Program-made: the position numbers and the translations under genes | Notes under the pieces: model-generated | What the model was told of the DNA's origin: nothing | Databases searched by the model: none | Seen by the model: the letters and a program-made list of their open reading frames with translations, nothing else | Origin: Novosphingobium nitrogenifigens DSM 19370 | GTDB lineage: Bacteria; Pseudomonadota; Alphaproteobacteria; Sphingomonadales; Sphingomonadaceae | Assembly: GCF_000192575.1 (NCBI RefSeq) | Contig: NZ_GL876935.1 | Location: forward strand, 88,894 to 152,893 | Direction of reading: 5' to 3' | DNA length: 64,000 nt | Shown: in pieces, positions 26,607-34,928 of the stretch | How positions within the stretch are numbered: the stretch's first letter is position 1 | Layout: every line of letters begins with the position of its first letter

Positions 26607-26978
26607 ATGGTCCCGCATTTTCACCGCCGCGCCGCCGCTCTGGCCATGGGAATCGTGCTGGTCGGACTGACTTCGGCCTGCGCCGACGACTATTACGACC
26701 ATCCCGGCTATGCGCGCGGCTACAACGATCCGGCTATCGACGCCGTCTGCTCGAACGGTCGCGCCCGTGAACTGGAAGGACGCCTGCGCCACGCTGTGGA
26801 CGAAGGACGCATCGATCCGCGCCGGGCAGACGATCTTCACGCCGCGATCGATCGACTCGAAAACCGCGCCGGCCAAGAATGTGCCGAACACGACACGGCC
26901 TCGGTCCACCGCATTGCGAACGAGTACAACGGCCTGGCCGAGCAGATCGACCGCTCGACCTGGCGCCGGAACTGGTAA
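26607..26978 (+). CDS. Small secreted protein, second of a tandem paralog pair
   Basis: The protein has 123 residues. GGAG lies just before the ATG. A hydrophobic leader (ALAMGIVLVGLTSACADD) ends in a cysteine, but the residue at -3 is Thr, so a lipoprotein is possible rather than certain. The mature part repeats the neighbour's DAVCSNGRARELEGRLRHAV, with GRIDPRRADDLHAAIDRLE, a second Cys in GQECAEHDTA and HRIANEYNGLAEQIDR. The 30-base gap and shared domain show a tandem duplication followed by divergence of the N-terminal regions. Confidence 0.85.
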   Translation: MVPHFHRRAAALAMGIVLVGLTSACADDYYDHPGYARGYNDPAIDAVCSNGRARELEGRLRHAVDEGRIDPRRADDLHAAIDRLENRAGQECAEHDTASVHRIANEYNGLAEQIDRSTWRRNW

Positions 26979-27013
26979 CTGAGGCCCCAAGAATGAGGCC
27001 CCAAAAAATGATG

Positions 27014-27469
27014 TCAGCCGCGCCCGCGATAGGGGGCAACCCCCTGATCGGGCACCCACAGCCCGGCGGGCGCGGCGTCCGATTGCCAGAACACGTCGAT
27101 GGGAATGCCTCCGCGCGGATACCAGTATCCGCCGATGCGCAGCCAGCGCGGCTGCATTTCGGTGAACAGGCGCTTGCCGATCCCGACGGTCACATCTTCA
27201 TGGAACCCGGCATGATTGCGGAACGAACCGAGAAAAAGCTTGAGCGATTTCGATTCGACGATGCTTTCGCCCGGCGCATAGTCGATGACGAGATGCGCGA
27301 AATCGGGCTGTCCGGTCACCGGGCACAGCGACGTGAACTCGGGGGCCGCAAAACGCACCAGATAGAGTTCGCCCGTCCGGGGATTGGGCACATAGTCAAG
27401 CACCGCTTCGTCGGGCGAAGCCGGCAGCGCGCTGGACTGGCCAAGGTGAAGAGGCTTGATGTCGGCCAT
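27014..27469 (-). CDS. queF: NADPH-dependent 7-cyano-7-deazaguanine reductase
   Basis: The protein has 151 residues, the short (type I) form of QueF. It reduces preQ0 nitrile to preQ1 amine for queuosine in tRNA. The catalytic cysteine is in [13 protein letters not shown] (Cys49) with Asp56, and the family signature [16 protein letters not shown] (71-86) and HEDVTVGI (His90, Glu91) are intact. The spacing matches Bacillus QueF with a constant offset. The start at 27469 has AAAGGAT six to eight bases upstream. No other queuosine gene is in the window. It converges on the secreted paralogs with 35 bases between the stops. Confidence 0.96.
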   Translation of the reverse strand: MADIKPLHLGQSSALPASPDEAVLDYVPNPRTGELYLVRFAAPEFTSLCPVTGQPDFAHLVIDYAPGESIVESKSLKLFLGSFRNHAGFHEDVTVGIGKRLFTEMQPRWLRIGGYWYPRGGIPIDVFWQSDAAPAGLWVPDQGVAPYRGRG

Positions 27470-27670
27470 GAAAAACATCCTTTCTGCGCCAGCCCATGCC
27501 GTTTCCGGGCCACCTGGGCAAGCGTGTCGCAAGGGAAACCCCACAGGCCCGGGCTTTACCGTTCGTTTCTCCCCATCAAACCGCCTCGACGCGCGCCGGA
27601 CCATTGGTTAGGGTTGGGTGCTTGTACACCCGCGTCAAGACGGGTCGCGTCAGGCAGGAGCAACACTACC

Positions 27671-28516
27671 ATGGATTCGCTGGTTTCCACCCAATGGCTC
27701 GCCGATGAAATGGGCGCCAGCGACTTGCGCGTGGTCGATGCCAGCGCCTTTCTCCCCGAGCACCAGCGCGACGCGGCCGCGGAATACGAAGCCTGTCACA
27801 TTCCCGGCGCGGTTTTCATGAATCTCGACGATCTCGTCGATCCCGCTGCCCCTTACGCCAACACCCTGCCCACGGCAGAGAAATTCGCCAGCCGAATGCA
27901 AAGCCTCGGGCTCGGCGACGGCAGCCGCATCGTCGTCTATGACGACAGCCCGATCCATTCTTCCACTCGCGCATGGTTCATGCTGACCATGTTCGGCGCC
28001 CAGAACGTCGCGCTGCTCGATGGCGGCATTGCCAAGTGGAAAGCCGAAGGGCGCCCCTGTGTCGAAGGACAGGAACGCCTGCGCCACCGGCACTTCACCG
28101 TATGGAGCGATCCCAGGCAGCTCCGCAGCAAGGCGCAGGTCCTAGCCAATGTCGACAGCGGCAAGGAACAGCTCGTCGACGCACGCGGCGCCGGACGCTT
28201 TACCGGCGACGTTGCCGAAACCCGCCCCGGCCTTGCTTCGGGCCATATTCCGGGCGCGCGCAACCTGCCCTATACGGATCTCTTCGCCCCCGACGGCACC
28301 TGGAAAACGCCCAAGGATCTGCGCGCGGCCTTCGTTGCCGCCGGGATCGACCTCGACAGACCGCTGATCGCCTCGTGCGGGTCGGGCATGACCGCCAATG
28401 TGGTCCTCTTCGCCGCACATTTGCTCGGCAAGACCGACATCGCCCTTTACGACGGCAGCTGGGCCGAATGGGGCGCCGACCCCGCCCTGCCGGTGGAAAC
28501 CGGCCCCACGCGCTGA
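27671..28516 (+). CDS. sseA: 3-mercaptopyruvate / thiosulfate sulfurtransferase
   Basis: The 281-residue protein has two tandem rhodanese domains. The first (about 1-135) is structural, with HIPGAVFMNLDDL and IVVYDDSPIHSSTRAWF. The second carries the catalytic loop SCGSGMTAN with Cys236. CGSG[VM]T is the loop type of 3-mercaptopyruvate sulfurtransferases rather than classical thiosulfate rhodanese. It transfers sulfur from mercaptopyruvate to thiol acceptors or cyanide in the cytoplasm. A much longer open frame runs upstream through non-coding and antisense sequence; the ATG at 27671, with AGGAG about 11 bases before it, fits the family start. It is followed on the same strand by the beta-lyase-like gene. 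Confidence 0.94.
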   Translation: MDSLVSTQWLADEMGASDLRVVDASAFLPEHQRDAAAEYEACHIPGAVFMNLDDLVDPAAPYANTLPTAEKFASRMQSLGLGDGSRIVVYDDSPIHSSTRAWFMLTMFGAQNVALLDGGIAKWKAEGRPCVEGQERLRHRHFTVWSDPRQLRSKAQVLANVDSGKEQLVDARGAGRFTGDVAETRPGLASGHIPGARNLPYTDLFAPDGTWKTPKDLRAAFVAAGIDLDRPLIASCGSGMTANVVLFAAHLLGKTDIALYDGSWAEWGADPALPVETGPTR

Positions 28517-28627
28517 TCCCTGCGATGGGCCGTCCCGACATCCGACGTCCGGCCCGAAACGATCGTGCGACGAACGGTGCGGCCTGATGGTTGTCTTCGC
28601 TTACCAATCCTGCTTTGGCCCGACATC

Positions 28628-29860
28628 ATGAACGACGATACGACCGATCGCACCGGAACGCGCCTTGCCGCGCTGGGCCGCCGCCCCGAATGGACCGGCA
28701 CTCCCGAACACCCCGGCGCGGTGGTCAATCCGCCGGTCTGGCGCGCGAGCACGCATCTTTACCCTGACATGGCCGCCCTGCGCGGGCACCCCGCCAATGA
28801 GGACGGCAATTTCTATTACGGACGTCGCGGCGCCCCGACCCAATGGGCGCTTGCCGACGCGCTGACCGCGCTCGAACCTGGGGCTGCAGGCACGGTGCTC
28901 TATCCGTCGGGCGTTGCGGCCATCGCCGGAGCCTTGCTCACCGTCCTGCGCCCGGGCGACGTCCTCTTGATGACCGACAACGCCTATGAGCCCAGCCGGG
29001 CCATGGGGCGCGGCCTGCTTGCCGATTTCGGCATCGAGACGCGCTGGTTCGATCCGACCGATCCCGACAGCATGGCCGCCGCGATCTGCCCGCGCACGCG
29101 CGCGGTCCTGCTCGAAAATCCGGGCAGCCTGACGATCGAGATGGCCGACATTCCCCGCCTTGCCGCGCTCGCACGCGGCCATGGGCTGGTCAGCCTGCTC
29201 GACAACACCTGGGCTTCACCGCTCGGTTTTCCGGCACTTGCCCACGGTATCGACATTACCATCATGAGCCTGACCAAGCATGTCGGCGGCCACTCGGACG
29301 CAATGATGGGCTCGGCGGCGGCGGGCCCCGAGTGGTATCGCAAGCTGCGCCTGCGCGCGCAGAACCTGGGCATTGTCGTGTCGCCGGACGATGCCGCGCT
29401 GATGCTGCGCGGATTGCGCACGCTCGAAGTGCGGCTGGAACGATCGACCAAGAGTGCGCTCGCCATCGCGCAATGGCTCTCCACACGCACGGAGATCGCC
29501 CATGTCCTGTGTCCGATGCTGCCCGGAGCGCCGGGCCATGACCTGTGGCAGCGCGATTTCACGGGCGGCTGCGGCCTGTTCAGCTTCATTCTGAAGGGCG
29601 GCACCGGGCCTGCGCGCGACGCGCTTATCGACGGCCTTTCCCATTTCGGTATCGGCTATAGCTGGGGTGGCTTCGAAAGCCTTGCCACTCCGGTCGACCC
29701 TGCCCCCATGCGCAGTGCGACCCCGTGGCCGCCTGCCGCCTGGGATCAGGCCGACCGCTTCGGCGTACGCCTTGCCGTGGGACTTGAGGACCCTGCCGAC
29801 CTTATCGCCGATCTCGATCGCGGCCTTGCCGCATGGCATCGCGCCGGAGCTGCTGCATGA
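28628..29860 (+). CDS. metC: Cystathionine beta-lyase-like PLP enzyme
   Basis: The protein has 410 residues of the Cys/Met metabolism PLP family, fold type I. Segments are PPVWRASTHLYPDM, FYYGRRGAPTQWALADALT, LYPSGVAAIAGALLTVLRPG, LLENPGSLTIEMADIP and the Schiff-base lysine in MSLTKHVGGHSDAMMG (about Lys217). NPxSxTxEVxD and TKYxxGHSDxMxG are typical of cystathionine beta-lyase, which splits cystathionine to homocysteine, pyruvate and ammonia. The proline-to-glycine change in ENPGSLT is as in MetC. It lies after the sulfurtransferase and before the sulfate-assimilation operon, so a sulfur role fits. The stop overlaps the next start (ATGA). Confidence 0.9.
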   Translation: MNDDTTDRTGTRLAALGRRPEWTGTPEHPGAVVNPPVWRASTHLYPDMAALRGHPANEDGNFYYGRRGAPTQWALADALTALEPGAAGTVLYPSGVAAIAGALLTVLRPGDVLLMTDNAYEPSRAMGRGLLADFGIETRWFDPTDPDSMAAAICPRTRAVLLENPGSLTIEMADIPRLAALARGHGLVSLLDNTWASPLGFPALAHGIDITIMSLTKHVGGHSDAMMGSAAAGPEWYRKLRLRAQNLGIVVSPDDAALMLRGLRTLEVRLERSTKSALAIAQWLSTRTEIAHVLCPMLPGAPGHDLWQRDFTGGCGLFSFILKGGTGPARDALIDGLSHFGIGYSWGGFESLATPVDPAPMRSATPWPPAAWDQADRFGVRLAVGLEDPADLIADLDRGLAAWHRAGAAA

Positions 29861-30810
29861 GCGCGAACCACCACGTCATCACACCGGCCGCGATCGCGCG
29901 TCACCCGCTCGTGCGTCAGACCAAGGACGCGATCCAGGCGCTCGACGACATCAGCATCGACATCGGCCATTACCATCTCTCGCTGCTCAACGCGTTGTGG
30001 ATGGCGATGGTCGTCATCCTTGCCTTCGCTCTTGCGCAAGGGTGCAGCAAGCTCGCCCGGAGGCTGGTACGCCAGATCAAGGGGCTCGACCCGACCCAGA
30101 TGGAACTGGGGGAAAAGGGCGTCACGCTCGGCGTCTGGGCTTTCGCGTTCCTTGCCACCATCGACGCGCTCGGCATCAGCCTCACGGCCTTCACGGTCTT
30201 CTCCGGCGCCTTCGGCCTTGCCATCGGTTTCGGTCTCCAGAAAACCTTCGGCAATCTGATCGCGGGGATCATCATCCTGATGGACCGTTCGATCAAGCCG
30301 GGCGACGTCATCGCCGTCAACGACGGCACCATGGGCGTGGTCCGCAAGATCGGTATCCGCGCGGCGACCGTCACCGCACTCGACAATCGCGAATACCTGA
30401 TCCCGAACGAAATCCTGATGACCAGTCAGGTCGAAAACTGGTCCTATTCCTCGCGCGAGGTATCGATCTCGGTTCCGGTCGGCATTTCCTATGACAGCGA
30501 TCTCGACCTTGCCGAAAAACTGCTGCTCGAAGCGGCCCATTCGGTCGAGCGCGTGCTGGCAACCCCTGCCCCCAGCGTGATCGTCAGCGCCCTTGGCCCG
30601 AGTTCGATCGACCTCACCGTCTCGGTCTGGATTCTCGATCCCGAACGCGGGGTCGGCGGCATCCGCTCGCAAGTGCTCAAGGCGGCATTGCGGCTGTTCA
30701 AGGAGAACGGGGTCGAGATCCCCTTTCCCCAGCAAGACCTGCGCCTGCGCAATTCGGAAGGTTTGCAAGCTCTTGCCGGCATGGCCCGACGGCCCGATCC
30801 GGCCGGGTGA
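29857..30810 (+). CDS. Small mechanosensitive (MscS-type) channel
   Basis: The protein has 317 residues. About three hydrophobic helices: one near 45-65, one near 90-110, and the pore-lining TM3 in SGAFGLAIGFGLQKTFGNLI, rich in Gly/Ala as in MscS. The cytosolic beta domain follows with IILMDRSIKPGDVIAV, GVVRKIGIRAATVTALDNRE and IPNEILMTSQVENWS. A C-terminal mixed domain starts at VSISVPVGISYDSDLDLAE. It acts as an inner-membrane tension-gated channel in osmotic downshock, or as a small-solute channel. It is translationally coupled to the beta-lyase-like gene, although no functional link is known. Confidence 0.93.
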   Translation: MSANHHVITPAAIARHPLVRQTKDAIQALDDISIDIGHYHLSLLNALWMAMVVILAFALAQGCSKLARRLVRQIKGLDPTQMELGEKGVTLGVWAFAFLATIDALGISLTAFTVFSGAFGLAIGFGLQKTFGNLIAGIIILMDRSIKPGDVIAVNDGTMGVVRKIGIRAATVTALDNREYLIPNEILMTSQVENWSYSSREVSISVPVGISYDSDLDLAEKLLLEAAHSVERVLATPAPSVIVSALGPSSIDLTVSVWILDPERGVGGIRSQVLKAALRLFKENGVEIPFPQQDLRLRNSEGLQALAGMARRPDPAG

Positions 30811-30878
30811 TCGCCCGCTAAAGCTGGCCTAACCCATATCCAAGCGTTTCTCGCTGGCGAACCGAGGCTCTTGCGACC

Positions 30879-31682
30879 ATGTGCGATCCCATGACCGAGC
30901 CTCATTCATCCCGCGATGCTGCATCCCCGCGCGTCGGCACTGTCCATCTGGTCGGTGCAGGACCGGGCGATCCCGACCTGCTGACACTGCGTGCGGCGCG
31001 GTTGATCATGCATGCGGGGCTTGTCGTCCATGACGGACTCGTCGATCCTGCGATCCTTGCGATGGCGCCGCGTCAGGCCCGTTTCATTTCGGTTGCCAAG
31101 AGCCGCTCGCGTCACACCATGGCGCAAGAGGACATCAATGCACTCCTCGTGCGCGAGGCGCTGGCCGGAAACGACGTCCTCCGCCTGAAGGGGGGTGATC
31201 CCTTCATCTTCGGGCGTGGCGGCGAGGAAATGGAAGCCTGTCGCGCCGCCGGTGTCCCGGTCGAAGTGGTGCCGGGGGTCAGCGCGGCCCTGGGCGCAGC
31301 GGCGGCCTCGGGCATTGCCCTTACCCATCGCGAAGCGGCCTCGACCGTGTCGTTCGTCGCGGGCCAGTGCAAGGGCCTGTCCGAACAGGACTGGGCCGGC
31401 CTTGCCGGTAAAGGACGCACGCTCGTCATCTACATGGGCCTCGCCACGGCCGAAGCGATCACCGACAAGCTGATCGCCGACGGCCTTGCCCCCGACGTGC
31501 CGGTGGCCGTGATCGAGAACGGAACGCGCCCCGACATGCGGGTCCTGCGCGGCGTTCTGGCCGGGCTTGGCGATCTTGTTTCAGGGCACCGGGTCAAGAG
31601 CCCGGCGCTCATCATCATCGGCGAAGTGGCCGCGCGCGACAGCGTGGCCGACTTTGCCCGACTGGCGGAGACCGTGCTTTGA
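30879..31682 (+). CDS. cobA: Uroporphyrinogen-III C-methyltransferase
   Basis: The protein has 267 residues of the tetrapyrrole methylase fold: VHLVGAGPGDPDLLTLRAAR, GLVVHDGLVDPAILAMAP, LRLKGGDPFIFGRGGEE, VEVVPGVSAALGAAAASGI and LTHREAASTVSFVAGQ, all SUMT signatures. It makes precorrin-2 from uroporphyrinogen III with two SAM. As only the methyltransferase domain is present (no CysG dehydrogenase/chelatase part), another enzyme must finish siroheme. It heads the operon whose cysI product needs siroheme. An in-frame ATG four codons later is an alternative start. The stop overlaps the next gene. Confidence 0.95.
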   Translation: MCDPMTEPHSSRDAASPRVGTVHLVGAGPGDPDLLTLRAARLIMHAGLVVHDGLVDPAILAMAPRQARFISVAKSRSRHTMAQEDINALLVREALAGNDVLRLKGGDPFIFGRGGEEMEACRAAGVPVEVVPGVSAALGAAAASGIALTHREAASTVSFVAGQCKGLSEQDWAGLAGKGRTLVIYMGLATAEAITDKLIADGLAPDVPVAVIENGTRPDMRVLRGVLAGLGDLVSGHRVKSPALIIIGEVAARDSVADFARLAETVL

Positions 31683-31990
31683 GCGGCGAACGTGTGAAAA
31701 TCCTGACCGGCAACGACCTTCTCACCGGTGATGTGACCTGGTGGACCGGAAACGGCTGGTCGCGCCATATCGCCGATGCGGCTCCCGTCGGTGACGACGC
31801 GACGCAGATCGCCCAGAGCGAGGAAGCCGACCGCAAGGTCGTCGGCGCCTATGTCATCGACGCCCAGAGCGATGCGGAAGGCCTGCGCCCCGCCCATATC
31901 AAGGAACGCATTCGCGCCCTTGGCCCGACCGTGCGGCTCGACCTGTCGCTGCGCCCCAACGACCCCGCCGCGTCCGCCTGGATCGCCTGA
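31679..31990 (+). CDS. DUF2849 protein of the sulfur-assimilation operon
   Basis: The protein has 103 residues with VKILTGNDLLTGDVTWWTG, AQSEEADRKVVGAYVIDA and HIKERIRALGPTVR, the DUF2849 pattern. No catalytic residues are evident. It is found in many alphaproteobacteria between a siroheme methyltransferase and sulfite reductase, where it is thought to assist that step, but its activity is not known to me. The start is either the TTG at 31679 overlapping the cobA stop, or the GTG at 31694, which would begin at VKILTG as many homologs do. It lies 16 bases before cysI. Confidence 0.85.
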   Translation: MSGERVKILTGNDLLTGDVTWWTGNGWSRHIADAAPVGDDATQIAQSEEADRKVVGAYVIDAQSDAEGLRPAHIKERIRALGPTVRLDLSLRPNDPAASAWIA

Positions 31991-32006
31991 GCTTCCCGAG
32001 GATCCC

Positions 32007-33647
32007 ATGCCGATGTATCAGTACGACACTCATGACCAGGCAATGGTCGATGCCCGCGTCGCGGAATTCAGCGATCAGGTCGCCCGCCGCCTTGCCGGTA
32101 CGCTGAGCGAGGAACAGTTCCGCCCGCTGCGCCTCAAGAACGGCCTTTATCTCCAGCTTCACGCCTATATGCTGCGCGTCGCCATTCCCTATGGCACGCT
32201 CAACTCGCGACAAATGCACATGCTGGGCGACATCGCGGACAAGTACGACCGCGGGTACGGCCACTTCACCACGCGCCAGAACATCCAGTACAACTGGATC
32301 AAGCTGGAAGACACGCCCGCCATTCTCGCCGATCTTGCATCGGTCGGGATGCACGCGATCCAGACCAGCGGCAACTGCATCCGCAACACCACCGCCGACC
32401 ACTTCGCCGGGGCTGCTGCCGACGAAGTCGCCGATCCGCGCCCCTATGCCGAACTGCTGCGCCAGTGGTCGACGTTCCATCCGGAATTCGATTACCTGCC
32501 GCGCAAGTTCAAGGTCGCCATCATCGGCAGCGATACCGACCGTGCCGCCATGCGCCTGCACGACATCGGCATTCAGGTTGTGAAGAACGACGCGGGCGAA
32601 ACCGGCCTCAAGGTCTATGTCGGTGGCGGCATGGGCCGTACGCCGATGATCGCCCCGGTGATCCGCGAATTCCTGCCGCCGCTGCAGATGATCAGCTATC
32701 TTGAAGCCTGCCTGCGCGTCTACAACCGCTATGGCCGCCGCGACAACAAGTACAAGGCGCGCATCAAGATCCTCGTCCATGAGATCGGCGCCGACGAATA
32801 TCGTCGCCAGGTTGAAGAGGAATTCGCCCATATCCTGACGCTCGGGCTCGAGCCGCCGCCGGCCGAACTCGAACGGATCAAGGGCTTCTTCGCCGATCCC
32901 GCGTTCGATACGCAAAGTGCCGACACGATCGACCGTTCGGACCCCGATTTCGCTCTCTGGGTCGACCAGAACGTCCATGCGCACAAGGCGCCGGGCCACG
33001 CCATCGTCACGGTCAGCCTCAAGCCTGCGGGCGGCATTCCCGGTGACGCCAGCGCGGACCAGATCCGCCTGCTTGCCGATCTTGCCCGCGATTACAGCTT
33101 CGACGAACTGCGCGTCACCCATGCGCAGAACATCGTTCTGCCTCACGTGCGCAAGGCCGACCTTTACGCGATCTGGCAGAAGCTCGACGCGGCCGGGCTC
33201 GCCAATGCCAATCTCGACCTTATCGGCGACATCATCGCCTGCCCCGGTCTCGATTACTGCAGCCTTGCCAATGCGCGGTCGATCCCCGTCGCGCAGAAGA
33301 TCTCGGAGCGTTTCGCCGACCCGGCCCGCCAGGCCGAAATCGGTGAGCTGAAGCTCAAGATCTCGGGCTGCATCAATGCCTGCGGCCACCACCACGCCGG
33401 TCACATCGGCATTCTGGGTGTCGACCGCAAGGGCACCGAGAACTACCAGCTCCTGCTCGGCGGTTCGGAAGGCGCGGACACCTCGCTCGGCACCATCGTC
33501 GGCCCCGGCTTTTCCGAAGACGGCATCGTCGATGCCGTGGAAAAGGCAACGCAGGTCTACCTCGACCGCCGCGAAGACGGCGAGCGGTTCCTCGATACCT
33601 ATCGCCGCCTCGGCGTCGCCCCGTTCAAGGAAGCAATCTATGGCTGA
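32007..33647 (+). CDS. cysI: Siroheme [4Fe-4S] sulfite reductase
   Basis: The protein has 546 residues with two repeated ferredoxin-like/siroheme domains. The N-terminal half has YGTLNSRQMHMLGDIADKYD, GHFTTRQNIQYNWI and QTSGNCIRNTTADHF. The C-terminal half holds the cluster ligands in ACPGLDYCSLAN and KISGCINACGHHHAGHIGIL, the CX5C...CX3C pattern binding 4Fe-4S coupled to siroheme. It reduces sulfite to sulfide with six electrons, here probably from ferredoxin or a separate flavoprotein as no cysJ is present. The ATG at 32007 follows GAGG. The stop overlaps the DUF934 start by eight bases. Confidence 0.95.
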   Translation: MPMYQYDTHDQAMVDARVAEFSDQVARRLAGTLSEEQFRPLRLKNGLYLQLHAYMLRVAIPYGTLNSRQMHMLGDIADKYDRGYGHFTTRQNIQYNWIKLEDTPAILADLASVGMHAIQTSGNCIRNTTADHFAGAAADEVADPRPYAELLRQWSTFHPEFDYLPRKFKVAIIGSDTDRAAMRLHDIGIQVVKNDAGETGLKVYVGGGMGRTPMIAPVIREFLPPLQMISYLEACLRVYNRYGRRDNKYKARIKILVHEIGADEYRRQVEEEFAHILTLGLEPPPAELERIKGFFADPAFDTQSADTIDRSDPDFALWVDQNVHAHKAPGHAIVTVSLKPAGGIPGDASADQIRLLADLARDYSFDELRVTHAQNIVLPHVRKADLYAIWQKLDAAGLANANLDLIGDIIACPGLDYCSLANARSIPVAQKISERFADPARQAEIGELKLKISGCINACGHHHAGHIGILGVDRKGTENYQLLLGGSEGADTSLGTIVGPGFSEDGIVDAVEKATQVYLDRREDGERFLDTYRRLGVAPFKEAIYG

Positions 33648-34071
33648 TACTCTGCTGCGTTTCCGCGACGATGCCGCCTCGACCGCGCCGGTCGTATCGC
33701 TTGCCTCTCTCCATGACGCGGGGGGCAATGCGACGGCGGTTCGGATCGAACCGGGTGAAGACGCTCGCCTGCTGCTGCCCCTGCTCGACCGCCTCGAACT
33801 CGTCGAAGTAAGCTTCCCGGCTTATACTGACGGGCGCGGCTATTCGGCAGCCCGCATCCTGCGCGAATACGGCTATGCCGGGGAACTGCGCGCGGTCGGC
33901 GACGTGCTCGTCGATCAGCTCAGCCACTATCGCCGTTGCGGCTTCGACGCGTTCCTGCCCAACCAGCCGATCACGCGCGAAGCTGCCGAAAAGGCGTTCG
34001 CGACCTGGCCGGAAGTCTATCAGCGCACGGTCGATGGCCGGACGCCGATCTGGGCTGCGCGCCATGGCTGA
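33640..34071 (+). CDS. DUF934 protein of the sulfur-assimilation operon
   Basis: The protein has 143 residues with LLPLLDRLELVEVSFPAYTD, GRGYSAARILREYGYAGELR, AVGDVLVDQLSHYRRCGFDA and FLP, the highly conserved DUF934 core. The family is nearly always between cysI and cysH in alpha- and betaproteobacteria and is thought to support sulfite reduction; biochemical function is not settled. The ATG overlaps the cysI stop and its own stop overlaps the cysH start, so all three are translationally coupled. Confidence 0.92.
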   Translation: MADTLLRFRDDAASTAPVVSLASLHDAGGNATAVRIEPGEDARLLLPLLDRLELVEVSFPAYTDGRGYSAARILREYGYAGELRAVGDVLVDQLSHYRRCGFDAFLPNQPITREAAEKAFATWPEVYQRTVDGRTPIWAARHG

Positions 34072-34876
34072 CATAGCGAAGCAGGGATCGGCGGAGCGCC
34101 GCGTCGATCGGCTCGATCTCGGGCCGCGCTTTACCGAAAGCGACGCGATCCGCCTCAACAACCTGTTTCGCGGCAGCGACACCCGCGAGATGCTGCGCAC
34201 GGTAATCCGTGACCAGTTGGCGGGTGATCTTGCCGTCGTGTCGAGCTTCGGCGCGGAAAGCGCCGTGCTGCTGCATCTTGTCGCCGAAGTCGACACCGGC
34301 GTCCCGGTGCTGTTTCTCGACACGCTCAAGCATTTTCCCGAAACGCTCGCCTATCGCGACCGTCTTGTCGCCCATCTCGGGCTGACCAACGTGCGCGTGC
34401 TGACACCCGATGCCGACGTGCTGGCGAAGAAGGACGAGAACGGGCTGCGCTGGTCGTGGGACCCGGACGGCTGCTGCGAAATCCGCAAGGTCGTGCCGCT
34501 TGCCCGCGCACTTGCCGGCTTCGACGCCTCGATCACCGGGCGCAAGGGCTTCCAGTCGAAGACCCGCGCGGGCCTGCCCCGTTTCGAGATCGATGCTTCG
34601 GACGCGCAAGGACGGCTGAAGATCAATCCGCTCGCCAACTGGTCGGGCGAAGACATCGAAGCCTGGTTTGCCGCCTACGACTTGCCGCGCCATCCGCTTG
34701 TCGAACAGGGGTACCCCTCGATCGGTTGCGCGCCCTGCACCAGCAGGGTCGCAGAGGGTGAAGACCCCCGTTCGGGCCGCTGGAAAGGCTGGGACAAGAC
34801 CGAATGCGGCATTCACGTGCCCGGTCACAAGGACGACGGCGACGACCTGCCCCCGGGCTACGAACCGGTCTTCTGA
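34064..34876 (+). CDS. cysH: Adenylyl-sulfate (APS)-type reductase
   Basis: The protein has 270 residues of the PAPS/APS reductase family: VVSSFGAESAVLLHLVAEVD, LFLDTLKHFPETLAYRD and the sulfonucleotide-binding SITGRKGFQSKTR. It has the paired cysteines DPDGCCEIRKV and a CxxC in IGCAPCTSRV, which together bind a 4Fe-4S cluster. The tail has the catalytic cysteine in TECGIH. The CC/CxxC set marks the APS-using branch, unlike the E. coli PAPS enzyme. It yields sulfite plus AMP with thioredoxin or glutathione. It is the last gene of the operon, followed at once by a terminator. Confidence 0.95.
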   Translation: MADIAKQGSAERRVDRLDLGPRFTESDAIRLNNLFRGSDTREMLRTVIRDQLAGDLAVVSSFGAESAVLLHLVAEVDTGVPVLFLDTLKHFPETLAYRDRLVAHLGLTNVRVLTPDADVLAKKDENGLRWSWDPDGCCEIRKVVPLARALAGFDASITGRKGFQSKTRAGLPRFEIDASDAQGRLKINPLANWSGEDIEAWFAAYDLPRHPLVEQGYPSIGCAPCTSRVAEGEDPRSGRWKGWDKTECGIHVPGHKDDGDDLPPGYEPVF

Positions 34877-34882
34877 CCAACG

Positions 34883-34925
34883 CGAAAACGGCCTCGATGC
34901 GCAGAATGCATCGAGGCCGTTTTCG
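34883..34925. terminator. Bidirectional intrinsic terminator after cysH
   Basis: An 18-bp perfect stem (34883-34900 with 34908-34925) has a 7-nt loop, with an A-run on one arm and a T-run on the other, so it can end both the cysH transcript (plus) and the Rieske oxygenase transcript (minus). Confidence 0.92.
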
Positions 34926-34928
34926 CTT

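Noticed and set aside
26979..27013. Repeated TGAGGCCCCAA between the secreted paralog and queF as a regulatory site
   Set aside because: Only two short copies in a 35-base convergent gap; probably chance or minor slippage.
26879..27670. N-terminal extension of the sulfurtransferase frame by about 260 codons
   Set aside because: It overlaps the secreted paralog and antisense queF. Homologs start at the ATG at 27671.
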